64,000 bases of DNA from Symbiotaphrina buchneri (Eukaryota; Ascomycota; Symbiotaphrinales; Symbiotaphrinaceae). The stretch is from assembly GCA_001599915.1 (NCBI GenBank), contig BCIG01000021.1:186001-250000 (forward strand). The letters are read 5' to 3'. This document shows, in pieces, positions 12,301-22,326 of the stretch (the first letter of the stretch is position 1; each line of letters starts with the position of its first letter). The notes beneath the pieces were generated by a model, which saw only the letters and a list, made by a program, of their open reading frames with translations, searched no databases and had not been told where the DNA came from. Position numbers and translations under genes: made by a program.

Positions 12301-13586
12301 CTGGAACCATATCTGGCTCAAAAGTCAACCAGAAGAGCCAGTTGCCCGTGCCTCTGGGCAGTACGGCAAAGGAGCCCAAACGCATAGTCGATGAGGACAT
12401 CAGAGCTTCAGAAGCCGCTTTTAGCGCATTTGGGGATGAGGAAGGAGCAAGCAACACCTCTACTCCTCGACCAGCATTGCAGCAGTCCATCCAACAAAGT
12501 CCACAAGATCTCCCCACTTTGGTGTCGCGTCTCTACAGAACAAAGCCTCTGATCCCTCCTTCTGCACCTCGTGACGCCGTCGATGAAGCGGCCAGAGGAA
12601 GGCAGCCTCCTGTCTGGGCGACCAACATTCTTTACCCCGGCACCCCGATCGAGAGTTGTATTCAGTCGTCTCCCGATACGATGTCCCCTATTCTCCAACG
12701 ACTCGCTCGGCAGGGATATCCGATTTTCGACTTCCGCCGCGTGAAGCTCTACTGCTCGCGCTGCGTTAACCAGGTCTCAGATCATGGGGGTGCCGTTATC
12801 TGTCCCGGATGCGGCCCCAGCAGCTATACTCGGTATTGCAGCCGCGAACATCTTCTCGAAGACTTAGCACAGCATTGGTCGAGCTGTGGCACGCATTCCT
12901 TTGAGGTTGTGGTAAACTTCCGCACCCTTCCCGAACAAGCAGCTCTCCAAATCCCCGTGCTGCACGACTCCAGAGGGTTCATGAGCTTCCATAGGTCGAG
13001 GCAGCAGACATGGAACGTCTTGTACCATGACCAAGGCGACTATGCCGTCTTCGATGATCTACGGAAGGGATTGAGACTTGGGCGTCTCGTTGTGGGAGGA
13101 CTTGCACCAACCCATGTGATCAACCTGAAGGACGCTGCGGAGAAGGACAGGTTGAACCGCGTGATAAACATCCTTTTCCATAACACCTACATGAAGATGT
13201 TTGGTGCGTATCTGTTCCGCCTGATCAGATATTACGTTACCAGGCAAGGGGAATTGAGCCACGAGCTGTGCCTGGAGGTGGACTTCCAGTTGAGGGCCGA
13301 ATTCGACTACCAGAACGATCCGGCCAGCCTCGCTGGGTCAGACACCGCGGCATCCCTGGAGCAGGCCTGGACCGCCGGAGGAGGCGGGCTGGAGAGGCTG
13401 GCGGTGGAGCTGGAGAGGAAGAGCGCGCCGCTCCGCGGGTGGCGCCGCGAACATCCCACTGTGACCAGCACTTGGGACAGGATCCGGGGGGTGGGCTACC
13501 CTCCGATCCTGGGCCCGAGTGCCAAGGAAGTGTGGGCCAACGAGGGATTCGCGGGCTGGAACGGCCAACGGCGTCACTGGAGCTGA
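9397..13586 (+). CDS. Large protein with C-terminal MYND-like zinc finger
   Basis: I do not recognise this protein as a named gene. Start ATG 9397 and introns 10162-10215, 10318-10368 and a proposed 12077-12192 give 1322 residues. The first two thirds are low-complexity, with a Lys/Arg-rich patch (RRKKKKKNRKNRNKRK), WQTVTRSIKAQKRK, a DADFPALPSSK motif and six EP.KT/S hexapeptides. The C-terminus is conserved-looking and globular. At about residues 1045-1095 it has a zinc finger with CSRC, CPGC, YCSREHL and HWSSC. This resembles MYND, but the C-x3-C step is C-x3-H and the spacing is longer. The third intron is inferred: without it two long frames overlap by four bases at 12198. The donor GTGAAC and acceptor CCTCAG match phase, but a one-base frameshift is the alternative. 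Confidence 0.75.
11713..11820 (+). repeat. Six in-frame 18-bp repeats coding EP.KT hexapeptides
   Basis: Six consecutive 18-bp units encode SEPEKT, SEPKKT, FEPGKT, HEPGKT, SEPKKR and SEPEKK inside the MYND-like protein. Copy number at such coding minisatellites often varies between strains. Confidence 0.9.
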
Positions 13587-14015
13587 ACGGCGATGATGGG
13601 ACGCCAGGCCTGGGAGTGTTTCGCGTGGTGAAACTGAGATATGTATAATAGGGAGAATCAAATGATCATCACCGCGTAGCTATGGTTTCGATTACATTCT
13701 AGTGGACCTGTGTCTTACATGGCCGTGGTGCATACAGATGCTGGCAGCCGAACAGCTTGATGAAGGCGCTCCCAACGAGCGGTAGAAAAGACCTTGATCC
13801 CATGTCATAGTCCGTCCCACTACTGTGCTTTTTGCACATCTGCTAGACTGTTTATTGAGGGCACGGCCATTGCGTATTCCTTCTGTAAAGAGTAACAATC
13901 TCACTGATCTTCTTCTATCATCTTTGGGCTTTCTCTCTACAGGCTACATACCATACAAGAACAATGGTATCTGAACGGGGCTTTTGCTATGTCCAAGTCA
14001 CTGGTCAGGAGACAC
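13587..14015. other. Intergenic region between convergent genes
   Basis: This lies between the stop of the MYND-like gene and the stop of the aminotransferase gene. Only probable 3' untranslated sequence is seen. Confidence 0.5.
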
Positions 14016-15858
14016 TTAATCCTGTATGTACCTCTTAAGTCCACGCAGTCTCTCCTTGGCCAAATCAAGCACATCGTCCTCCTTACAGACGGCGAACCGC
14101 AGGTAGTCCTCGGCGATGTGGGCGTTTTTATCCGTGTAAAATTCGGTGGGAGGAATGGCCGCCACCCCGATTTCCTTTATCAAGAACCAAGACAGCTTGA
14201 AATCCCGCGGCCGGTTGGCCACATGCGGCGGGAAGTCATAGTCCTCTGGTACCTTGACCTTCTTCATGTTGACCAAGACGAAATATCCACCCTCGGGATC
14301 CGAATATGGCAAGCCCAGCTCGTCCCAGACCTGGTTGAATCGCTCCATCTTCCTCTTCATGTCGGCTTTGGACTCTTCCCAGAAGTTATACTTGTCCGCC
14401 ACCTCGAACCCGACAGCGCAGGCTTCTTGCAGCGGGCTCACGCTGCTATAACAGATGCGCGTGTGCGCTGCCGCAACATATTTGATGAGATGTGGTTCGC
14501 CTATGAGATAGCCAACTCGCCACCCTGTCGCGTAGAACGCTTTCCCTGCAGAACCCACAGTCAAAGTGCGTTTGGCGATCTCGGGAGACAGTGTGGAGAT
14601 GCGCGTGAAGGGGACATAGTACAGGCGGTCGTAGACCTCCAAGTTGTAAGCTTTCAGCACCAGGCCTATCGTTGTTGCATAACCATACCTCGTCGGACAG
14701 AATTATCAAATTGTGCTTCACAGCCAGGTCTCCTATCCTCTGACATTCCTCTCTTGACAGAACCTTTCCTACCGGATTATGCCTACTACACATCAGTGAC
14801 GCTGGTCGGACAATGCAAGGCAACGCTTACGGTGAGTTGAGAACCTAAGAGCACGATCAGATACCCGGTCATGCTGCATGTAGAATGACTGAACGACTTA
14901 CGATCATCCTTGTGTTTTTGTTGATTGTTTTTTCCAGCTCATCGAAATCGATCGTCCACTCAGCAGCCGATGTCGTCTTCGTAGCACCATCCTTTGGCGG
15001 ATGCATGGGCACATATCTTATCGTGCCTCCGGGCATTTCAATGTTGCTGATATACCTAGAGCGCCAGTCAGGGAGTGGCTACCGGTCCCCGGAGATTTTC
15101 TTACTGGTCGAAGAAGGGCTCAAACACTATAACTTCGTCTCCTGGCTCTATGAAAGCCATGAAAGCGCTGAGCATGCCTACCATGATCGCATAAGCGTCA
15201 CGGTCGATCACACTTTGCGATCCAATGCCCTGGCTCACCTTCATTGGCGCCGGTGGTAATCGTGACCTCTGTATCTGGGTCCAGTTTCTTGCCAAAGAAC
15301 GGCGAGTATGCATCGGCAATGGCCTTCTTCAATCGTGGCCGTCCCTGTTTCCCGATCAGCGAAATCGCCTAGCTCCTCCCTCGCAGGCCTACTTACCTTT
15401 GTCGGAGAGTACTGATTGGCATCTACACGATTCAAAGCGTCCTTTGCCGCGTCCAGCATGAATTTTGGAGGATTGTATCCACTTGAAGAGTGAGTCGGGT
15501 CTAATCAAAGCCTCATTGTCGCAACTTACAAGAATCCTTGACCCATGTTCACAATTGGCTGAACTGGAGACGCAGCAGCAGCCTCGTTGACAATTGACTT
15601 GAAGCACCGTCAGCACTGCTACTTATCCTACAACCAGACCGCCAATTGACTACGCACCCAGACATCCTGCCGTTGGCCGGCGACTCTCTTGGCCGGCCGA
15701 AAAGGATCGGCGACGCTGTTGGTAGATGACATGGTGCGTTGGAAGGAGAGAAGAGGGGGCAAAAATGTGCAATTGCGCGCAGATCTCAGAGCGAGTTGAG
15801 CTGCGGTGATGGGCAATCGGAGAGAGATGGGTCGAATCATGGAGTATGCGACGGCCAT
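14016..15858 (-). CDS. BNA3: Kynurenine aminotransferase, class I/II PLP enzyme
   Basis: This PLP enzyme transaminates kynurenine to kynurenate with 2-oxoglutarate and belongs to the KAT/Bna3 group. Nine exons give 471 residues. Introns (minus strand) are 15598-15657, 15482-15529, 15345-15396, 15178-15238, 15056-15104, 14845-14901, 14783-14830 and 14637-14688. Conserved blocks are SPVQPIVNMGQGF, GYNPPKFMLDAAK, NQYSPTKGRPRLK, FEPFFDQYISN, LNSPHNPVGKV, ILSDEVYDRLYY and the PLP-lysine motif TVGSAGKAFYATGWRVGY. The outer ATG (15858) adds an Arg/Leu/Ser-rich leader typical of mitochondrial import. The inner ATG at 15732 (MSSTNSVADPF) would give a cytosolic form, so dual targeting is plausible. Exon 7 is only 14 nt (14831-14844). 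All joins keep frame. Confidence 0.93.
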
Positions 15859-15938
15859 GGGGTTGCGGAGGGGAGCCCACCTCGTAGTTTCGCTCCAATG
15901 ATGATAATCGCCAATTGCGTGCTTTGGACGGGGACTTG

Positions 15939-15963
15939 CTTATCTTATCTTATCCATCTTATC
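15939..15963. promoter_or_regulatory. Four CTTATC (GATA-factor) motifs
   Basis: Four CTTATC copies (complement GATAAG) lie within 25 bp, about 80 bases upstream of the BNA3 start. The motif matches the HGATAR core bound by AreA-type nitrogen regulators, although a simple-repeat origin is possible. Confidence 0.5.
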
Positions 15964-15993
15964 GGTAGGGACGACCCCTAATTCCAATAATGC

Positions 15994-16014
15994 GGGGGGG
16001 GGGGGGGGGGGGGG
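15994..16014 (+). repeat. Homopolymer of 21 G
   Basis: An uninterrupted run of 21 G lies between the BNA3 start and the SDR stop. The true length is likely uncertain because such tracts are hard to sequence. Confidence 0.9.
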
Positions 16015-16131
16015 AAGCTTTGGCCGGAGCAGCACGCAGAGAGCTTCCTCAATATAGGGCCATGCCAGAGTTGAGGCTGCTACAGTTCTTATGTCCTGCT
16101 AAGGTAAGGTACGTTCATCTGTTTGCACCAT

Positions 16132-17094
16132 TTATAGTACCGGCTGACGCTTGCTCTCCAACAACTGCCTCTGAGCCTTTTCTTGGTCATTGCCCCGCCA
16201 CCTGGTGAAATGTTCCTTCCACGGATGCTCCTCCTCGAACCCCAACAATCTTCGGATCTTCCTGTTGCTCATGGGCGCCTCAAACTCTTCCATTTCCCTC
16301 GTGAAGGGGATTTTTGGATAGAGTGCATTCAAGAACTCCACGGTTGGGGTTAAATTAGTTATAGAATCGTTAGTTGCATTGAAGACCTGCCAACCCAGAC
16401 CATCCCTTTCCAGTCCACGATGGCACATCTGCCCGAGGTCTCTCGCGTCGGTGTAGGACCAGCCGTGCACCGCCCATGATGCCGGGTCGTAAACGTATTG
16501 CTCAAAATACTCATCGTACTCCTCCGGGGCTATGACTCGACCAATCCGAAGACAGTAGATGTCAACGTTGAACCGGCTGGCGAAGCTTCGGGCGACCCTC
16601 TCACCTACGAGCTTCGACAAGGCATATGGGTCCGTCGGATTGTTGTCTGCTTCCTCGTCAATGGGAAAAGATGCAAACTCCCGCTCGCCTTGAGCGTACG
16701 TAACGCCGTACGTGGTGACGCTGCTTGCAAGAATGATCTTTTTGACCCCCATCTTGCATGCTGCCTCCAGCACGTTATGGAAACCCATGACGTTGGCTCG
16801 GAATACCTCGTTGTCCGGGGCCAGCAGAGGTTGCGGATAGCCTGCGAAATGGATGACGGCGTCCGGAGGCGATGTGGGCCCAGCATCCAACGGCTCTCCC
16901 AGTCGGAAGTGTGTGTTGAAAGCACTGTAGACCTGGCCGGCATCTGTTACATCGCACTTCATGGTATGGACCGACGAATCGGGAAATATCGAGACGTCGA
17001 GGTTGAGCACTTGGTGGCCATAACGGAGAAGTTCTCTGACCACCCAACGTCCCGCCTTGCCCGAGCCACCCGTGAAGATGACGCGCTTGCCCAT
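16132..17094 (-). CDS. Extended short-chain dehydrogenase / NAD-dependent epimerase-dehydratase
   Basis: A single exon encodes 320 residues. The N-terminal Rossmann signature is FTGGSGKAG (residues 8-15). The conserved NVMGFHNVLEAA helix, the catalytic ASSVTTYG serine region (about 123-130) and YALSK (Y157, K161) follow, as in extended SDRs related to UDP-sugar epimerases and sugar or uronate dehydrogenases. The C-terminal half (LRIGRVIAPEEYDEYF..) fits the substrate-binding part. No signal peptide or membrane segment is seen, so it is probably cytosolic. It is divergent from a xylonate-dehydratase-like gene, which hints at a sugar or aldose substrate. That is inference; sequence alone does not separate an epimerase from a dehydrogenase. 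Confidence 0.88.
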   Translation of the reverse strand: MGKRVIFTGGSGKAGRWVVRELLRYGHQVLNLDVSIFPDSSVHTMKCDVTDAGQVYSAFNTHFRLGEPLDAGPTSPPDAVIHFAGYPQPLLAPDNEVFRANVMGFHNVLEAACKMGVKKIILASSVTTYGVTYAQGEREFASFPIDEEADNNPTDPYALSKLVGERVARSFASRFNVDIYCLRIGRVIAPEEYDEYFEQYVYDPASWAVHGWSYTDARDLGQMCHRGLERDGLGWQVFNATNDSITNLTPTVEFLNALYPKIPFTREMEEFEAPMSNRKIRRLLGFEEEHPWKEHFTRWRGNDQEKAQRQLLESKRQPVL

Positions 17095-17657
17095 GCTTCG
17101 CCACGGACGACACTATTCTGTCGTAGAGGAAGGTGTGAATATGTGGCAGAAGAGTCTAGTGGGTCAGGCTGAGGAACTTGGCTGTAACATTGTAATGGAC
17201 TACCTAAAGTACCTTAGGTATGGGGCGGTAAGAGATGCAGGACCACGTCCAGCGATGTTTTGCCAGGGATTTATGGCAAGTACTTGGGGTCCAGTTGAGG
17301 AGTACAGAAATTCTTTGCCTACCAGGTTGTAGCTTCTTAACCTAACCGTACCTTACCTTACCTTCTTCGCTCTCTGGATGATTGGGTGGGCCCCGGCGTG
17401 TGTGGTCCCAGGGAGTACAAGGGGATCCCGGTCGCATCTCCGGGCGCCCCGTTGGAAACACCGGAGCTCCCATTGGTCCTCCTCGGGTTAAACAAGGCCG
17501 AGCCAGGGACAGCTTCCCCAGAGATTCTGGGAAGCGCCCCGTCCAAACGTTCTCATTCACGTGCGCCCACCGGCGATTGATAGAATTATTGTTTCTCAAC
17601 AGGGGCGGCAAGGGGAAGTAATTATTGACAAGTATATCAAGGCTCATTGCCGGCACT
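17095..17657. promoter_or_regulatory. Shared divergent promoter region of SDR and IlvD/Edd dehydratase
   Basis: A gene-free 563-bp stretch lies between two divergent metabolic genes. It holds TACCTTAGGTA near 17208 and a TACCTTACC run near 17349-17363. No long conserved frame is present; the short frames around 17382-17621 look incidental. Confidence 0.6.
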
Positions 17658-19744
17658 ATGGATGGCCAGGAGAAAGAGCCTTCTTGCGCGTCATGCCCCA
17701 AAGCCGACCAACATCATGGCGGCGTGGGCGACATCGAGGACTACAAACTCGAACTGGACACGCTGCGGAAACGGACCAAAGAACTCCAGGATAAGTTATC
17801 GGAACTGGGCATTGAGGAGAAGAGCGTTGGTGAAGCTGGCAAGGCGTCAACCGCACCTAGACTACGATCGACCTACTGGTTCAACGACAAGAACAATCCC
17901 GAAATGAGCGCGCTCTACGTGGACCGGTACCTCAACTATGGTCTGACTACAGAAGAGCTCATGTTCAACAAGCCCGTCATCGGCATTGCCCAATCAGGGT
18001 CAGACCTGGCGCCTTGTAATCGCCATCATCTCGAGCTTGCCAAACGCGTTCGAGCGGGCATCCGCTCTGCTGGGGGCATTGCGTTTGAGTTTCCAACCCA
18101 CCCGATACAGGAAAGCTCACGCCGCCCTACCGCAACCCTAGATAGGAGCCTTACGTATCTGGGTCTCGTCGAGCTGCTTCATGCCTATCCGCTTGATGGT
18201 GTCGTTCTGCTCACTGGCTGTGACAAGACGACGCCGGCGCTTCTAATGGCTGCTGCCACAGTCGTATGCCTCACCTACCGCCCGCGATCAATTTTTTGCC
18301 GCTCACCATGCATAGAACATCCCTGCCATCTGCTTGAACGTCGGACCGATGCTCAACGGTTACAGATATGGCTCGGAAACCCGTATAGGTTCGGGGACGA
18401 TCGTGTGGAAAGCCAGGGATCTTCACGCGGCAGGTGAAATCGACGATGATACGCTTGCAGACATGATCACAGCAGGGTTGGTCTTCTTCATTGCCTGAGC
18501 TTGTTGCCTTCTGTGTTCACACTTCCAGGACTCCTTCCGCAGGCCATTGCAACACAATGGGCACAGCGTCGACCATGAATGCCCTCGCTGAAGCCTTGGG
18601 CATGGCCCTTCCTGGTTCAGCTGGGATTCCAGCACCTTATCGTGAAAGAGGTCAATGTGCATACAGGACAGGACGTCAAATTGTCGAAATGGTTCGTGAG
18701 GATCGGAAGCCGAGCGATATCATGACGCGGCAGGCTTTCGAGAATGCCATCGTCGTGAATACAGCAATTGGTGGTAGCACCAATGCTCCTATTCATCTGA
18801 ATGCTGTGGCTAGACATATCGGCGTGCCTCTCGACAACGACGATTGGGATCGTATTGGATATGATCTGCCACTTCTGGTGAATGTACAGCCAGCAGGTGA
18901 AATGCTGTGTGAGGAATACCATCGTGCGGGCGGCCTCCCCGCTGTCATGGCTGAGCTGTTAGATCAGGGTAAGCTTCACGCAGGCGCTCTCACACGTAAC
19001 GGAAGGACTGTTGGGGAGAATGTGCGTGGAAAGCACTCGTGGGATAGACGGACAATAAAACCATATGCGGAGCCCCTGAAGACACAAGCTGGCTTTCTCC
19101 ACATGAAGGGCACGCTCTTCGATTCAGCGATCATGAAGACATCTGTCATAACCGAAGAGTTCCGGAAAGAGTTCTTGGAAGATGAATCGGATCCAAATGC
19201 CTTCGAATGCAAAGCGGTGGTTTTTGATGGCAGAGAGGATTTCATCCGGCGTATTGAAGACCCGGAAACGCCCGTGGACAAAAGAACAATTCTGGTGATG
19301 CGCGGAGCGGGCCCGCTGGGGTACCCTGGCGCGGCAGAAGTCGTAAATATGCATGCTCCTGGCCGTCTCTTGAAGAACGGGGTGCACTCATTGCCTTGTA
19401 TTGGAGACGGGAGACAATCTGGCACGTCTGGGTCGCCATCCATCCTCAATGCAAGTCCTGAAGCTGCGGCGGGCGGCAACTTAGCACTCTTGCGGGATGG
19501 AGACTTGGTGAGGGTCGACCTGAACAAACGCAGAGTCGACATCTTAGTATCAGAAGACGAGCTAAAGAAACGGCGTGTTGCACTGGAGGCGCAGGGAGGC
19601 TACCCTCTACCTGAAAGCCAGACACCTTGGCAGGATATCTTCCGCGGAGAGACCGGCCAATTGAACGAAGGCATGGTCCTGAAGAATGCCGTCAACTACC
19701 AACGCGTGGCACAGAAGTGGCCTGCGCCTCTGCATAATCATTAG
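17658..19744 (+). CDS. IlvD/Edd-family dehydratase, D-xylonate dehydratase-like (XylD)
   Basis: IlvD/Edd enzymes use an Fe-S cluster and Mg to dehydrate sugar acids or dihydroxy acids. Introns 18264-18315 and 18477-18528 give 660 residues. The three cluster cysteines sit in [19 protein letters not shown] and [15 protein letters not shown]. The sequence also has [57 protein letters not shown] and [21 protein letters not shown]. It closely resembles the bacterial XylD group as I remember it, down to the HNH-type C-terminus, so D-xylonate or a similar pentonate is the likely substrate. Unlike bacterial XylD (about 590 residues), it has a roughly 65-residue N-terminal extension with SCASC and a coiled-coil-like stretch ([16 protein letters not shown]). 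Start is ATG 17658. The family is certain, the substrate inferred. Confidence 0.9.
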
Positions 19745-20295
19745 ATTTGGCGTAACAATTGGGTATTGTACTTCCTCTTTCATGTCGGCAGTGGCGCTTC
19801 ACAATGGCTTCCCGAAGCGCAGGTAAATAGAGATATGGTTTCATCTTGTGCAAGATTGAGCAAGTGCGAAGTAAAATTACCGGGCAATTCGGAAGGTAAG
19901 TATATGGAAACGTGACGGTAGAAGTCGTAGTCTTGAACACTAGACGAGGGAGCCATCTGTTGTACAGTAGCAGTATAAAAGCATGGAGAATCCATCCAGT
20001 AAGGGACTTCTCCTCTGCAGAGTTCAGATGCTGAACTGTTGACAAGCTGGTGGACAACAATGCGAAGCTAAGCTCGGTGCCGAGGTGTCTTAACACAATT
20101 GCAATAATCTAATCTTATCTTATCGAGTCTTATCGATAAGACATTCAGCCTAAGATATCTAGATCTCGCAAGCACGCGTCTCGCGTCTCATGTCATGTTC
20201 ACGGACTTGCGTGCCAGTAGGGAGCTTCCTTGTGTCATTTCAGATATCCTGCCAGACTTGGTCGAAGTCGAGATCTTTTCCATGCGGCAGAAAAT
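19745..20295. other. Intergenic region, promoter of MGS1
   Basis: No gene is seen. The only marked structure is the CTTATC cluster and palindrome at 20114-20142, about 155 bases before the MGS1 start. A short minus-strand frame (19692-20096) has no recognisable content. Confidence 0.5.
20114..20142. promoter_or_regulatory. GATA-factor-type cluster with perfect palindrome
   Basis: Three CTTATC copies and one GATAAG occur together. The last two form the perfect 16-bp palindrome GTCTTATCGATAAGAC at 20127-20142. A head-to-head pair of HGATAR sites is a plausible dimer-spaced GATA-factor target upstream of MGS1. Confidence 0.55.
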
Positions 20296-21939
20296 ATGGT
20301 CAGTTGTCCGATCTGTGGAAAGCCGGTCCGCGAGATCAATATCAACCGCCATATCGACTCCGGCTGCATCACAGCCGTGGAAACCTCAGCCGCGCCAACT
20401 GACCCCAAGCCAAATGGCACGGGTGCGAAGCCAGCCAGTATGGCTGCCATCTTCCAAACACCCGCTGTGAAGCGAGTCCCTTCACCACCCAAGCCAGAAG
20501 CGCCGAAGGCCACAGCTGCGCGGACACCCACGGCCACCAAGGACACCACCAGCAAGTCCACCCCGCTTCAGCAAACGGGACACAAGCGTGAGCTGGATGT
20601 CGACAACCCGCATAGTGATGAACTGGGTCAGATGACTCCTCCTGGGAGCTCGGAGCCGGCTGCGAAGCGCACAAGGATCTCCAGCACCCTTCGCAAGGTC
20701 GCCCCTCTCGCTGAACGTATGCGGCCGCGCACACTCGATGATGTTTGGGGCCAGCCGCTGGTCGGACCTTCGGGCGTGCTTCGCGGCCTGATTGAGCAGA
20801 ACCGAGTGCCGTCGATGATACTGTGGGGCGCTTCAGGCACGGGCAAGACCACCATCGCGAGGCTAATGGCCAATGTCGTCGGCAGCCGCTTCGTGGAAAT
20901 TAACAGCACTAGTTCTGGGGTTGGAGAATGTAAAAAGATCTTCGCAGAGGCAAGGGGGGAGCTTGCATTAACTGGGAGGAAGACGATTGTCTTTTGCGAT
21001 GAGATCCACCGCTTCTCAAAGTCGCAGCAGGACGTCTTCCTGGGTCCAGTGGAATCAGGGGAGATCACTCTCTGCGCTAGTACTACGGAGAACCCGAGCT
21101 TCAAGGTGCAAAATGCGTTGCTTTCCCGCTGTAGGACGTTTGTCCTCCAGAAACTTACCGACCATGACATCGTCGGGATTCTCCAGCGGGCTTTGGAGAT
21201 GGAAGGGCCCAATTATTCGGTTACTGAACTGGTGGATACCGAGCTCATCTCCTATCTGGCAGCCTTTGCAGATGGCGACGCCCGTACAGGTCTTAATCTA
21301 CTTGAACTAGCCATGGAGTTGTCAAGCAGAAAAGGCATGACAAAGGAAGACATCAAAAATTCGCTGACTCAGACATTGGTGTACGATAGGGCTGGTGACC
21401 AGCATTATGATACCATCAGCGCCTTACACAAGTCAATTCGAGGAGGGGATCCAGATGCTGCTCTGTACTACCTTGCACGAATGCTGCAGTCTGGAGAAGA
21501 CCCTCTGTACATTGCCCGGCGTCTGATAGTTGTGGCTTCTGAGGACGTCGGTCTTGCCGACAACACCATGCTATCGCTGGCTACCGCGGCCTACACGGCC
21601 GTGGAGAAGATTGGAATGCCAGAGGCACGGATCAACCTTGCGCACGCGACTGTGGCCCTGACTCTATCGAAAAAGAGCACTCGCTCATACCGCGGATTAA
21701 ACAACGCAACGGCAGCGCTCCAAGAACCAGGAATTGCAGGCTTACCCATTCCCATCCACCTGCGCAATGCTCCCACGAAACTAATGAAAGAACTCGGTTA
21801 CGGAAAAGAATATAAATACAACCCGCTCTACAGGGACGGGAAGGTGGCCCAGGAGTACCTTCCAGATAAACTCAAGGGGAGGCAATTCTTGGAAGAGCTG
21901 GACCTCGGCACCGAGGTTGATCCCGACCTAGACCGATGA
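20296..21939 (+). CDS. MGS1: AAA+ ATPase Mgs1/WRNIP1 (replication-fork maintenance)
   Basis: Mgs1/WRNIP1 is a nuclear DNA-dependent ATPase of the RarA group that acts at stalled forks and binds ubiquitinated PCNA. A single exon gives 547 residues. An N-terminal UBZ4-type zinc finger (CPICGKPVREININRHIDSGC, about residues 4-24) comes first, followed by a Pro/Lys-rich linker. The RarA core begins at MRPRTLDDVWGQ, with Walker A GASGTGKTT at about residue 178 and Walker B VFCDEIHRF at about 231-239. Sensor region ASTTENPSF and the C-terminal cap (YLARMLQSGEDPLYIARRL..) complete it. An upstream in-frame ATG at 20230 exists, but ATG 20296 puts the zinc finger at the very start, as in family members. 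Length and order match well. Confidence 0.95.
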   Translation: MVSCPICGKPVREININRHIDSGCITAVETSAAPTDPKPNGTGAKPASMAAIFQTPAVKRVPSPPKPEAPKATAARTPTATKDTTSKSTPLQQTGHKRELDVDNPHSDELGQMTPPGSSEPAAKRTRISSTLRKVAPLAERMRPRTLDDVWGQPLVGPSGVLRGLIEQNRVPSMILWGASGTGKTTIARLMANVVGSRFVEINSTSSGVGECKKIFAEARGELALTGRKTIVFCDEIHRFSKSQQDVFLGPVESGEITLCASTTENPSFKVQNALLSRCRTFVLQKLTDHDIVGILQRALEMEGPNYSVTELVDTELISYLAAFADGDARTGLNLLELAMELSSRKGMTKEDIKNSLTQTLVYDRAGDQHYDTISALHKSIRGGDPDAALYYLARMLQSGEDPLYIARRLIVVASEDVGLADNTMLSLATAAYTAVEKIGMPEARINLAHATVALTLSKKSTRSYRGLNNATAALQEPGIAGLPIPIHLRNAPTKLMKELGYGKEYKYNPLYRDGKVAQEYLPDKLKGRQFLEELDLGTEVDPDLDR

Positions 21940-22326
21940 ACAATGATTGTTGTTCAGGAGAGTGTAAGAGAAGGATGGATAATACCACGGCGGATAACCT
22001 TGGCAATCACTGCCTCCAGGCACTCCGTTCCTGGTCTTGGAAAGCGTAACGTGAGAGGGGGATTCCGGTCACAAGGCAAGCCTGATGCAAGGGCAGTAAG
22101 CTGGACTGAAAGCAGGCAAACCAGCGTTGCAGGTGAATTGACTGTCTATTTTCGAGTGCTAAGGTCTCGGGGCGTACGCAACGCTCAAAATCTGCTATCG
22201 GCCACTGCGCATCATGCCCGGCTCAGCCGGCTCACGAGACCTTGTTGTTCAAGATAAAGGCTTTAGAGGCCGTCACTTGAGGCTCCCGTTGTTGATGTCA
22301 AGATATACCCCGTCTATAGTATAATC
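21940..22326. other. Intergenic region between convergent genes
   Basis: This lies between the stops of MGS1 and IES2. Nothing beyond probable 3' untranslated sequence is seen. Confidence 0.5.

Noticed and set aside
12198-13586. Separate gene starting at 12198
   Set aside because: The first codon there is GTG and no promoter-like gap exists; the frame is best read as the last exon of the upstream MYND-like gene.
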